Positions 33,212-40,938 of a DNA stretch of 64,000 bases are shown here, piece by piece. A program made the position numbers and the translations under genes. The stretch is taken from NCBI RefSeq assembly GCF_003086695.1, contig NZ_CP025999.1:1228820-1292819 (forward strand), given 5' to 3'. The notes under the pieces are model-generated. The model saw nothing but the letters and a program-made list of their open reading frames with translations. It made no database searches and was not told the origin of the DNA. The stretch is from Stenotrophomonas sp. SAU14A_NAIMI4_8 (GTDB lineage Bacteria > Pseudomonadota > Gammaproteobacteria > Xanthomonadales > Xanthomonadaceae). How positions within the stretch are numbered: the stretch's first letter is position 1; each line of letters begins with the position of its first letter.

Positions 33212-34408
33212 TTGGTCGGTCACCATGGCCGCCCCACGTTCTGGATTCACGTTGTGCTGAGTACTGTTGGATTGTTGATGGGCCTGTACGTGGCCTGGCG
33301 CCTGTTCTGGCCGCTGCGGCTGCCGCTCTGGGCCAAGGCGCTGTTGTCGCTGCTGCTGGTGGCGTTGGCGGTGCAGCTGCGCATTGTTGCCACCTTCTGG
33401 GGCACGATGGCCTCGCCGGAAATTCCCAAGCTGGCCATCGCCGTGCTGGCCACCGGTTCCACCGCCGTGCTGCTGCTGGCGCTGGCCCTGCTGGTGATGG
33501 ATGCGGGCCTGCTGCTGTCGCGCCTGCTGCGCTGGCCGCGCGTGGTGACAGCGCTGCGCGCCCGTATGCTGCGGCCGCTGGCGGCTGGATTGGCCCTGCT
33601 GCTCAGTGGTTACGGTGTCAGCCAGGGCATGGCGGTACCGCAGGTGCGGCAGATCGAAGTGAACATGGCCGGGCTGCCGGCGGCGTTCGACGGCTACCGC
33701 GTACTGCAACTCACCGACATCCACGCCAGCCGCTTGCTGACCGGCGACTGGGTGCGCCGGGTCGTGGCGGAAAGCAATGCGCTGAAGCCGGACCTGATCG
33801 TGATCACTGGCGACCTGATCGATGGCACCGTGGCCGCGCGTCGCGATGATTTCCGGCCCCTGGGTGAACTGCAGGCCGCCGACGGGGTGATCGCCATCAC
33901 CGGCAACCACGAGTACTACGCGCAGTACCGCGAATGGATGCAGGCGTTCCGCGCGCTGCACATGCAGGTGCTGGAAAACAGTCATACCCAGGTGCGTCGT
34001 GGCGATGCGGCGATCACCATCGCCGGTGTCACCGATCCGGTCGCGGCCCGCTACGGCCTGCCGCTTCCCGATCTGGACGCCGCCCTGGCCGGTGCCGACC
34101 CGGCCGCGCCGGTGATCCTGCTGGACCACCGCCCGCGCAACGCGCGCGAAGCGGCCGAGCGCGGCGTGCAGCTGCAGTTGTCCGGGCATACCCATGGCGG
34201 CCAGATCATCGGCATGGACCAGCTGGTGAAGCGCGCCAATGGTGGTTACGTGTCCGGCCGCTACGCGGTCAATGACATGACCCTGTACGTCAGCAACGGC
34301 GCCGGCCTGTGGGCGGGCTTCCCCGCGCGGATCGGCGTACCCTCGGAGATCACCCTGATCACCCTGCGCCCGGGGTCGGACCCCTTGGCCAAAGGCCAAG
34401 GGCTCTGA
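33212..34408 (+). CDS. Membrane-anchored metallophosphoesterase
   Basis: The protein has about 398 aa. Four predicted N-terminal membrane helices (to residue ~140) precede a calcineurin-like phosphoesterase domain with the motif series LQLTDIHASR, VITGDLIDG, ITGNHEYY and LSGHTHGGQ, all metal ligands present. Relatives such as YkuE hydrolyse phospholipid-like phosphodiesters. The start is uncertain: the TTG at 33212 is the longest option and lacks a good Shine-Dalgarno. The last 12 or so residues (PGSDPLAKGQGL) are read from the palindromic GGGGTC repeat at 34372-34411, which also supplies the stop codon. Confidence 0.87.
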   Translation: MVGHHGRPTFWIHVVLSTVGLLMGLYVAWRLFWPLRLPLWAKALLSLLLVALAVQLRIVATFWGTMASPEIPKLAIAVLATGSTAVLLLALALLVMDAGLLLSRLLRWPRVVTALRARMLRPLAAGLALLLSGYGVSQGMAVPQVRQIEVNMAGLPAAFDGYRVLQLTDIHASRLLTGDWVRRVVAESNALKPDLIVITGDLIDGTVAARRDDFRPLGELQAADGVIAITGNHEYYAQYREWMQAFRALHMQVLENSHTQVRRGDAAITIAGVTDPVAARYGLPLPDLDAALAGADPAAPVILLDHRPRNAREAAERGVQLQLSGHTHGGQIIGMDQLVKRANGGYVSGRYAVNDMTLYVSNGAGLWAGFPARIGVPSEITLITLRPGSDPLAKGQGL

Positions 34409-34465
34409 CCCACCGCCAGCCAACCCGGGGTCGGATCCCTTGGCAACGCCAAGGGCTCTGACCCC
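34372..34465. repeat. Two copies of a ~40-bp GGGGTC...GACCCC palindrome
   Basis: Copies at 34372-34411 and 34427-34465 have the form GGGGTCGGATCCCTTGG, variable loop and CCAAGGGCTCTGACCCC. The first copy contains the end and TGA stop of the metallophosphoesterase gene. The arms are GC-rich, and the whole element can fold into a long hairpin. Confidence 0.85.
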
Positions 34466-34489
34466 AAGGACCCGCACACCACGGCAACC

Positions 34490-34915
34490 ATGGCCCACCC
34501 CCGCGCCCCGCTGGAACGACTGATCCGCGGCAACGCCGATGAAATCAACCGGCTGCAGCGACTCATCCACGAGACGGCGGCGCTGCGCTGGCGTGGGCCG
34601 GAAGAGAAGCAGCGCCATGCCGAGGCCTGTGCGCAGTTCCACCAACGGTATGCGGAGCTGGCGTTTCCCGGTGGCTATGCACACGCCCTGCAGCAGTTGG
34701 CCGCGCACGATCCCAACATCGTCGATGGTGTGCTGACGTTCCTGGAAGTGCGTCCGTACTTCTTCCGCTCCGGTTACATGTGGAACACCCTGTACAAGCG
34801 CGTGCAGCGGGTGCCGATGGGAGTGAACCAGCAGGCGCGCCTGCAGGTGATCGTCGCGGCGTACAAGGCCTATCGCGAGGGGTCAGATCCCTTTGCCACC
34901 GGCAAAGGGCTCTGA
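34490..34915 (+). CDS. Hypothetical protein with repeat-encoded C-terminus
   Basis: The protein has 141 aa and no signal peptide or membrane segment. It is largely helical (ERLIRGNADEINRLQRLIHETAALRW, then FPGGYAHALQQLAAHDPNIVDGVLTFLEVRPYFFRSGYMWNTL). I do not recognise a family. The last 11 residues GSDPFATGKGL and the stop come from the palindromic repeat at 34879-34919, just as in the upstream gene. The true ancestral end was probably near YKAYRE. Confidence 0.7.
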   Translation: MAHPRAPLERLIRGNADEINRLQRLIHETAALRWRGPEEKQRHAEACAQFHQRYAELAFPGGYAHALQQLAAHDPNIVDGVLTFLEVRPYFFRSGYMWNTLYKRVQRVPMGVNQQARLQVIVAAYKAYREGSDPFATGKGL

Positions 34916-34919
34916 CCCC
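34879..34919. repeat. GGGGTC...GACCCC palindrome overlapping a gene end
   Basis: GGGGTCAGATCCCTTTGCC, ACC, then GGCAAAGGGCTCTGACCCC. It encodes the C-terminal tail of the hypothetical protein and lies 7 nt from the stop of the opposing membrane-protein gene, so it may serve as a two-way terminator. Confidence 0.87.
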
Positions 34920-34926
34920 CAGTCCG

Positions 34927-35562
34927 TCACGCCGCCCGCAACGGGCGCGTACGCGCACTGCGCTTCAGTGACTGCCCACGCTTGGCGATGGCGCGTACCA
35001 CGAAGGCAGTGAACAGCAGCGCCGACGGCACGGCGTACCAGAAGTTGGCCGGTACGCGCTTGAAGTACGAATAGGTGAACACCGCGGCGATGATCCACAT
35101 GCCGGTGGTGTGCAGGCGTCGCCATGCCGTGGGCCCCATGCGCAGGGCGATGCCGCGCTGCGAGGTGATCGCCAGCGCCAGGATCGCCACGTAGCCCACC
35201 GTGCCGGGCAGGTTGGCCAGGGCCGAGCGCGCCGGCCAGAACGCCGGGTTCAGAATGCCGAACGTGGTGATCGCCACGGCATGCAGCAGGTGCGAGAACG
35301 CGAACGACAGGCCGATGATGCGGCGCTCGCGCAGCAGGAAGTGGGTGGTTGGCCCGGGCAGCAGACTGGCGAACGATGACGCGGTGAACGCGGCCAGGAA
35401 CAGCACGAACGAGGTGCGTGCGGTCACCCGGATGGCCGCGCGGCTGCCCTCCACCACGTCGGGTTGCAGAGCGAATGCGGCCATTGCGAAGGCGATCAGC
35501 ACCACGGCGATGGCCACGAACAGACGCCAGCCGTGCAGGAAGGAAGGGGTTGAAGCAGCCAT
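34927..35562 (-). CDS. Ferric reductase-like transmembrane protein
   Basis: The protein has 211 aa and six or so membrane helices. His residues in the helices (PTTHFLLRERRIIGLSFAFSHLLHAVAI and RRLHTTGMW) match the heme b ligands of the ferric-reductase-like transmembrane domain. No flavin/NAD domain is fused, so it would work with a separate electron donor. It follows the DUF2063 gene by 51 nt on the same strand and may close the RiPP operon, giving a redox link to metal handling. A GAGGTC motif precedes the ATG at 35562. Confidence 0.82.
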   Translation of the reverse strand: MAASTPSFLHGWRLFVAIAVVLIAFAMAAFALQPDVVEGSRAAIRVTARTSFVLFLAAFTASSFASLLPGPTTHFLLRERRIIGLSFAFSHLLHAVAITTFGILNPAFWPARSALANLPGTVGYVAILALAITSQRGIALRMGPTAWRRLHTTGMWIIAAVFTYSYFKRVPANFWYAVPSALLFTAFVVRAIAKRGQSLKRSARTRPLRAA

Positions 35563-35613
35563 GGTCAGACCTCGATGAAGGAAGAAGGGAAGGGCGGCCG
35601 GTGGCCGCAGGGT

Positions 35614-36348
35614 TCAGGCGCTGCGCGCTGCGACCAGCACGCCGGCTGCGCACAGGTGGGCGAGCAGCGGTGCGGTGGCGGCCTGCAGTTCGCCGCGGTC
35701 GACACCGTGAGCGTCGGCCAGCAGCTGCAGCGCCTCATCCACGCGCGCGCCGTCATTGCCCAGTGCGGTCAGCAGGGCGTAGGCCAGCGGTGCCAGCACC
35801 TGCGTGTGCAGGCTGAAATCGGCGTGGCGATGCAGCAACAGCAAAGTCGGCGCCGCCTCGGGCCGCGTGGTCAGCACCTCGTCCTGGTGCACCGGCCACT
35901 GGTAGCCCAGCACACGCACGTGTGTGGACAGTGCCAGCACATGCGTGCCCGTTGCGGCCTGTTCGAGCGCCTGCCCGGGATCGCGTGCCTCGATATGCAG
36001 CGCCTGCTGCGTGCTTTCGTAGTGCGCAAGTTCTGCGGCCCAGCCTGGCAGTGCCAGCGTGTCCTGCATTGCCAGCCAGGCGGCGAACTCGCCGGCAATC
36101 TGCGGGAACATCGGGGTATGGCAGGCATGGCGGGCGTAGTAATGCTCGACCATGCCGCGCCAGCGTGGCCCGCCCAGGTGCTGCTGCAGGCGCGGCAGGC
36201 TGCCGGCCAGCAGGCTGTCCAGGCTGTCGATGCACAGGCGGCGATAGACCGCCAGCCGCCGCGCGTCGATGCCCGCCGGTGCCGGCGTGGACGGGTCACG
36301 CACATGCCCGGCCCAACGCTGCTGCAGGGTGGCCAGTGTCTCAGCCAT
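35614..36348 (-). CDS. DUF2063-type partner protein of the DUF692 RiPP maturase
   Basis: The protein has 244 aa. The N-terminal part is the DUF2063 DNA-binding-like domain ([47 protein letters not shown]), which in MbnC/HvfC/BufC-type partners binds the precursor leader and supports the maturase. The C-terminal region is variable. The start at 36348 overlaps the DUF692 gene by 8 nt, so the two are translated together. Its role in precursor recognition is taken from characterised relatives; no experimental link exists for this sequence. Confidence 0.87.
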   Translation of the reverse strand: MAETLATLQQRWAGHVRDPSTPAPAGIDARRLAVYRRLCIDSLDSLLAGSLPRLQQHLGGPRWRGMVEHYYARHACHTPMFPQIAGEFAAWLAMQDTLALPGWAAELAHYESTQQALHIEARDPGQALEQAATGTHVLALSTHVRVLGYQWPVHQDEVLTTRPEAAPTLLLLHRHADFSLHTQVLAPLAYALLTALGNDGARVDEALQLLADAHGVDRGELQAATAPLLAHLCAAGVLVAARSA

Positions 36349-37186
36349 GGGCCACCTCGGGCTGCAGCACATCGATCTGGGCCTGGCGGATCTGCTCCAC
36401 CTCGGCCAGCAGCTCGGCCAGCGGCGGAAAATTGAAATCGCGTTCCAGCAGGGTGGGTCGCACGCCAACACGCGCATAGGCCTCGCGCAGCAGCGCCCAC
36501 ACCACGCCTTTCACCGGCGCGCCATGGGTGTCGATCTTGAAGCCGTCGTCTTCGTCGAAGTGCCCAGCTACATGCAGCGACGCCACGCGGTGGGCCGGTA
36601 CACGGGCGAGGAAATCGAAGGCGTCGTAGCCGTTGTTGCAGGCGTTGACGAAAACGTTGTTCACGTCCAGCAGCAGGTCACAGTCGGCTTCGTCCAGCAC
36701 GGCATTGATGAAGTCGATCTCGCTCATGTCCGCGCCAGGCACGGCGTAGTAGGAAATGTTTTCCACCGCGATGCGCCGCCCCAGCATGTCCTGCACCTGG
36801 GCGATGCGACCGGCGACGTGGTGTACCGCTTCGGCAGTGAAGGGCAGCGGCAGCAGGTCGTAAACATGGCCGCCGGCGGCGCAGTAGCTCAGGTGTTCGC
36901 TGTACAGCTGCACCTGGTGCAGATCGAGGAAGGCGCGGGTCTGCGCCAGCAGGGTCTGGTCCAACGGGTCCGGCCCACCCAGCGACAACGACAGGCCATG
37001 GCAGGTCAGGCGATGGCGTTCGCTCAGCTGGCGCAGCGCGGCACCGTGGGCGCCGCCCACGCCAATCCAGTTGTCCGGCGAGACTTCCAGGAAATCGATG
37101 GCATCGGCCGGCATGGCCAGCAGTTCATCGATCAGGCCGCGGCGCAGGCCAAGACCGGCGCTGGCAGGGGGCAGGGGCGTGTGCAT
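36341..37186 (-). CDS. DUF692 (MNIO) multinuclear iron-dependent oxidase, RiPP maturase
   Basis: The protein has 281 aa when started at the ATG 37186 (TGGAG Shine-Dalgarno), giving the typical [16 protein letters not shown] opening. Probable iron ligands are all visible: H63 ([10 protein letters not shown]), H98 (YSEHLSY), E142 (AVENISYY), D174 with N176/N177 (LDVNN), H205 and H209 (LHVAGH), D219 and H221, E249 (LLERD). Family members (MbnB, HvfB, BufB) use iron and oxygen to turn precursor cysteines into oxazolone/thioamide or thiooxazole groups. The neighbouring EGKCG peptide is the expected substrate. Confidence 0.93.
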   Translation of the reverse strand: MHTPLPPASAGLGLRRGLIDELLAMPADAIDFLEVSPDNWIGVGGAHGAALRQLSERHRLTCHGLSLSLGGPDPLDQTLLAQTRAFLDLHQVQLYSEHLSYCAAGGHVYDLLPLPFTAEAVHHVAGRIAQVQDMLGRRIAVENISYYAVPGADMSEIDFINAVLDEADCDLLLDVNNVFVNACNNGYDAFDFLARVPAHRVASLHVAGHFDEDDGFKIDTHGAPVKGVVWALLREAYARVGVRPTLLERDFNFPPLAELLAEVEQIRQAQIDVLQPEVAHG

Positions 37187-37205
37187 GCGCTTACTCCAGG
37201 GCAAG

Positions 37206-37228
37206 GGCGCCGCCGTTGCGGCGGCGCC
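37206..37228 (-). promoter_or_regulatory. Strong GC hairpin between precursor and maturase genes
   Basis: GGCGCCGCCG, a 3-nt loop and CGGCGGCGCC form a perfect 10-bp stem between the precursor stop (37241) and the maturase start (37186). No T-run follows. It could be a partial terminator or RNA-stabilising structure that raises precursor over maturase output. Confidence 0.6.
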
Positions 37229-37240
37229 GGGTGGGGGCAA

Positions 37241-37717
37241 TCAGTCGTTGACGCGGGAGAACAGACCCTTCGGCATCGGCTTGCCGTGGGCGGTGTAGAC
37301 GCTGCGCAGGTAGTCGTGTGCTTCCTGTTCGCTGATGTAGCCATCGTGGTTGGTGTCGATGCGATCGAACTCGGCGGCGCGCTCGCCGGCCACGGCGTTG
37401 AACTCGGCCCGCGAGACGCGGCCGTCGTGGTCACGGTCGGTGCGGGCAAACGAGGCATCGCCACACTTGCCTTCACCGCACTGGCCTTCGGCCACCTTGG
37501 CCTTGCCGGCGGGTTTGCTGGTGCTGGCCTTGTTGGCGCCGCACTTGCCTTCACCGCACTTGCCTTCGGCGGCGGCGCTCATGGATACCGCGCTGATTGC
37601 CAACGGTTGGATCGCAGCGGCCTGGCCGGCCAGCAGCAGGCCACCGGCCAGGGCGATGCCAATGGCGCCGATGCGCGGCAGGCGGGAAGCAGAGGTGTTC
37701 TTGGTCGAGACGGACAT
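37241..37717 (-). CDS. Cys-rich RiPP precursor (bufferin/HvfA-like) with two EF-hands
   Basis: The protein has 158 aa. The N-terminal region (residues 1-36) holds a signal-type hydrophobic segment IGAIGIALAGGLLLAGQAAA. Two Cys pairs follow in EGKCGEGKCG (C54, C59) and EGQCGEGKCG (C80, C85), joined by a Lys/Ala/Ser linker. EGKCG is the motif modified in oxazolin/bufferin-type peptides. The rest carries two canonical EF-hand loops, D94-E105 (DRDHDGRVSRAE) and D121-E132 (DTNHDGYISEQE). AAGGAG precedes the ATG at 37717. Copper or other metal binding outside the cytoplasm is inferred from the family; the EF-hand fusion suggests calcium or a second metal. Confidence 0.85.
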   Translation of the reverse strand: MSVSTKNTSASRLPRIGAIGIALAGGLLLAGQAAAIQPLAISAVSMSAAAEGKCGEGKCGANKASTSKPAGKAKVAEGQCGEGKCGDASFARTDRDHDGRVSRAEFNAVAGERAAEFDRIDTNHDGYISEQEAHDYLRSVYTAHGKPMPKGLFSRVND

Positions 37718-37811
37718 GGTGGTGACTCCTTGGGATTGCACGCAGGGCGTGCGGGATGGACGCCGCATGGCGCGACGGAAAGCGAAAGGGATGCGCAGTG
37801 AGTGCGCTGGA

Positions 37812-38456
37812 TCAGGCGCTGCGGCGACGGCGCAGCGCGTAGGCCAGCAGCAGGACCCCGCCGAGCGCGGCGCCGCCGAAACCGATGCCGGGCAGCAGCG
37901 CGGCGACGGGCAGCAGCAGGGCGATCAGGCTGACGCCCCAGCCCAGGCCGTCATCGCCAACCGTGGCGCGCTGTCGGCCGGCCAGCAGCTGGTCCAGGCT
38001 GAGTGCGCCGCCGCCGTTGAGGATCAGCGGCAGCAACATGGCCAGGAACAGCAGCGGCAGCTTGAAGTTGCCGTAGCCCTGGTCGGTGATCGCATAGCCC
38101 TGCCAGAGTTCGCCCAGGCCGTTCCACTGGTCGGGCCAATGCACGGCGGCAATGGCGACGATGGTCAGCACCCAGAAGATGTAGGCCACCGAACGCGTGG
38201 CCAGGCCCAGCAGCAACAGCACTGCACCGACCAGCTCCAGCCAGGTGGCCAACTGCCAGTTCAGCGATGCCGGCAGGGTGGAGAACGGGAACGGGAAGCG
38301 CCCGTCCAGATCGGCGAACCAGTTCTGCCCGCCCAGCTTCTCGCGGCCGGATTCGAAGAATTCCCAGGCCAGCAGTGCACGCAGGGCCAGCGGCGAGAGC
38401 CAGCGGCCAACGGCATTCAGGCGGGGGGTATAGCGCGAAGCGGCGGTGCTGATCAT
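37812..38456 (-). CDS. DoxX-family membrane protein of the RiPP operon
   Basis: The protein has 214 aa. It has four or more membrane helices with the DoxX pattern [44 protein letters not shown] and a small extra C-terminal helix pair ending in RRRRSA. DoxX proteins accompany DUF692 maturases in many metal-stress RiPP operons (the HvfD position). It is the first gene of this operon, 94 nt before the precursor. Its role may be quinone-linked redox chemistry or disulfide maintenance; unproven. Confidence 0.87.
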   Translation of the reverse strand: MISTAASRYTPRLNAVGRWLSPLALRALLAWEFFESGREKLGGQNWFADLDGRFPFPFSTLPASLNWQLATWLELVGAVLLLLGLATRSVAYIFWVLTIVAIAAVHWPDQWNGLGELWQGYAITDQGYGNFKLPLLFLAMLLPLILNGGGALSLDQLLAGRQRATVGDDGLGWGVSLIALLLPVAALLPGIGFGGAALGGVLLLAYALRRRRSA

Positions 38457-38798
38457 GGAGGTGTCCTGCGGGCCAGTGGTCGATGGAGACCATTTCGAGC
38501 CACGCAGGTATCGGCAACGTGTGCCGTTGCCCGGGGTTTTGTCAGCCACTGTGGCCGCGGCAGGGGTTTCGTACAGTCCGATACAAAGACGCCGGGTCGC
38601 GTGTTCGCCGGGCGCGGCCCGGTGCTACCGGGTGGTAAAGGTTCCCCGCACGTACGCGCGAGGATGCCCGGCGGCCGAATGTATCCCACTGTAGGAACCC
38701 GCCACCGCCCTACAGTCCGGTACAACTCGGCCCCGCAGCGAAACAGCGCCGATACACCCGCAGGCGGAAATGGCCACTCCCAACCCTGGAGTGCTCCC
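38457..38798. other. Divergent spacer with paired 15-mers and a REP unit
   Basis: These 342 nt separate the RiPP operon from the alpha/beta hydrolase gene. TACAGTCCGATACAA (38572-38586) and TACAGTCCGGTACAA (38711-38725) are near-identical direct copies 139 nt apart and are candidate regulator sites. A SMAG-type unit in inverted orientation lies at 38606-38628. No credible gene is present. Confidence 0.6.
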
Positions 38799-39593
38799 AT
38801 GATCCGCACCACCCTGCTTGCCGCCACCCTGGCTCTGGCCGGCGCCGCCACCCCCGCCTTCGCCGCGCAGGCCGATGCCGGCGCGCCGCCCACCGTCATC
38901 CTGGTGCACGGCGCCTTCGCCGATGGCTCCAGCTGGAACAAGGTCATCAGCACGCTGCACGATTGGAAGGTACCGGCAGTGGCGGTGCAGAACCCGCTCA
39001 CGTCGCTGGCCGACGATGTCGCGGCCACCCGTCGTGCGATCGCTGCGGCGCCCGGCAAGGTGGTGCTGGTCGGCCACAGCTGGGGTGGCACGGTCATCAC
39101 CGAAGCGGGCAACGATCCCAAGGTGCAGGCGCTGGTCTACGTGGCCGCCTTCGCACCCGATGTCGGCCAATCGTCGGCACAGCAGGGCGAGGGGTTCCCG
39201 GTGGGCCCGGGCCTGACCCGCCTGCAGGACCGCGATGGCTACCTGAGCCTGCCGGCCGATGCCATCGCCCAGGACTTCGCGCCGGACGTGATGAAGAAGA
39301 CCGCAGCGCTGCTGTACAGCACCCAGGTGCCGCTGAAGGCCAGCGCCCTTGGCGAAGCCGTCACCACCGCCGCCTGGCGTGGCAAGCCGAGCTGGTACGT
39401 GCTCAGTCGCGACGACCGCATGCTGTCGCCGCAACTGCAGGCCGCCACTGCAAAGCGCATCGGTGCACAGCTGCAGTCGGTCGGCAGCAGCCACGTGTCG
39501 CTGCTCTCGCACCCGGCGCAGGTGGCCGACACCATCCTGGAAGCGGCGGGGGTGAAGCCGGCCGAGCTGCCGCTGGCCGAGCAGGGGGGCTGA
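38799..39593 (+). CDS. Secreted alpha/beta-hydrolase
   Basis: The protein has 264 aa with signal peptide MIRTTLLAATLALAGAATPAFA. It has oxyanion-type motif VILVHGAFADGSSWN, nucleophile motif LVGHSWGGTV (catalytic Ser), and a C-terminal SSHVSLLSHP with the likely catalytic His. It belongs to the esterase/haloperoxidase-like group frequently annotated in exported form. Substrate is unknown. TGGAG lies 8 nt before the ATG. It is followed by the thioredoxin-like gene after 3 nt, so they form an operon. Confidence 0.85.
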   Translation: MIRTTLLAATLALAGAATPAFAAQADAGAPPTVILVHGAFADGSSWNKVISTLHDWKVPAVAVQNPLTSLADDVAATRRAIAAAPGKVVLVGHSWGGTVITEAGNDPKVQALVYVAAFAPDVGQSSAQQGEGFPVGPGLTRLQDRDGYLSLPADAIAQDFAPDVMKKTAALLYSTQVPLKASALGEAVTTAAWRGKPSWYVLSRDDRMLSPQLQAATAKRIGAQLQSVGSSHVSLLSHPAQVADTILEAAGVKPAELPLAEQGG

Positions 39594-39596
39594 GCG

Positions 39597-40142
39597 ATGG
39601 CCACGCTGCGCACCTACGCCCTGCCGTTGCTGCTGGCCCTGATCGGTGGCGCGGCACTGCTGCTGGTCTGGCCCAGCCCCGCCGCGGACGCGCAACCGGC
39701 CGAGCCCGTTGCCGCGGCCGGTTTCGACGGCGGCGGACCCTGGCACAACAGCCCGCCGCTGCGCCTGGAGCAGTTGCGCGGGCAGGTGGTGCTGGTCGAG
39801 TTCTGGACCTATGCCTGCAGCAACTGCCTGAACGTGGCGCCTTACGTGCACCAGTGGCACGCACGCTACGCACCGAAGGGCCTGCGCGTGGTGGGCGTGC
39901 ACACGCCCGAGTTCGCCTATGAGGGACTGCAGGGCAACGTGCGCCACGCGATCCGTCGCCTGGATATCACCTGGCCGGTGGTGCAGGACAACCAGTACCG
40001 GATCTGGAACGCATGGGGCAACCGCTTCTGGCCGGCGCTGTACCTGGTCGACCGGCAGGGCCGGGTGGTCTACCGGCACTACGGCGAAGGTGACTACGCG
40101 CGTACCGAAAGCGAAATCCAGCGCCTGCTGGCCAGTCCCTGA
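39597..40142 (+). CDS. Membrane-anchored thioredoxin-like protein (TlpA/DipZ C-terminal-like)
   Basis: The protein has 181 aa. One N-terminal membrane anchor (residues 8-25) precedes a thioredoxin fold with active site C74-S-N-C77 in WTYACSNCLNV, and WPVVQDNQYRIWNAWGNRFWPALYLVD later with the cis-Pro. The WTYxCxNC form is that of the thioredoxin domain in DipZ-like proteins. It would reduce or exchange disulfides in the periplasm. It is coupled with the exported hydrolase gene. Confidence 0.85.
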   Translation: MATLRTYALPLLLALIGGAALLLVWPSPAADAQPAEPVAAAGFDGGGPWHNSPPLRLEQLRGQVVLVEFWTYACSNCLNVAPYVHQWHARYAPKGLRVVGVHTPEFAYEGLQGNVRHAIRRLDITWPVVQDNQYRIWNAWGNRFWPALYLVDRQGRVVYRHYGEGDYARTESEIQRLLASP

Positions 40143-40197
40143 GCCGCGCTACCATGGCCGCGCCGCGCGGCCTTTCCCTGTCTTCATCGAGAACGCC

Positions 40198-40938
40198 ATG
40201 AACCACGTACCGCACATTCTTGTCGTCGACGATGACAGTGACATCCGGCAGATGCTGGCCGACTACCTGCAGCGCAACGGCTTGCGCGTCAGCCAGGCCG
40301 ACGGCGGCCGGGCCATGCGCGCGCTGATGGATACCCACGCGGTGGACCTGGTGGTGCTGGACGTGATGATGCCCGGCGAGGACGGCCTGAGCCTGTGCCG
40401 CAACCTGCGTGCGGGCAAGCATCGTGCGGTGCCGGTGGTGCTGCTGACCGCGCGCGATGATGAAACCGATCGCATCATCGGCCTGGAAATGGGCGCCGAT
40501 GATTACGTGACCAAGCCGTTCTCCTCGCGCGAGCTTCTGGCGCGCATCAATGCGGTGATCCGCCGCACGCAGATGCTGCCGCCGAACCTGCAGGTGAGTG
40601 AAGCGGGGCGCCAGTTGGCGTTCGGCGAATGGCGGCTGGATACCACCGCACGCCATCTGCTGGATGCGCAGGACACCGCCTATCCGCTCAGTGGTGCCGA
40701 ATTCCGCCTGCTGCGCGTGTTCCTGGACCATGCCAACCGCGTGCTCAGCCGCGACCAGCTGCTCAGCCTCACCCAGGGTCGCGATGCCGAACTGTTCGAC
40801 CGTTCCATCGACCTGCTGGTCAGCCGCGTGCGCCAGCGCCTGGGCGATGATGCGCGCGAGCCGACCTACATCAAGACGGTGCGCAGCGAAGGCTATGTGT
40901 TCAGCGTACCGGTGCAGTTGCTGGGGCCGCAGGAATGA
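40198..40938 (+). CDS. OmpR-family response regulator
   Basis: The protein has 246 aa. The receiver domain has acidic pocket D11-D12-D13, phosphorylation site D55 (VVLDVMMPGEDG), T84 region LLTARDDE and K106 (YVTKPFSSRE). The C-terminal winged helix ends ...YIKTVRSEGYVFSVPVQL. The stop overlaps the kinase gene by 4 nt. Targets are unknown; the two 15-mers at 38572 and 38711 are possible nearby sites. Confidence 0.95.
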   Translation: MNHVPHILVVDDDSDIRQMLADYLQRNGLRVSQADGGRAMRALMDTHAVDLVVLDVMMPGEDGLSLCRNLRAGKHRAVPVVLLTARDDETDRIIGLEMGADDYVTKPFSSRELLARINAVIRRTQMLPPNLQVSEAGRQLAFGEWRLDTTARHLLDAQDTAYPLSGAEFRLLRVFLDHANRVLSRDQLLSLTQGRDAELFDRSIDLLVSRVRQRLGDDAREPTYIKTVRSEGYVFSVPVQLLGPQE

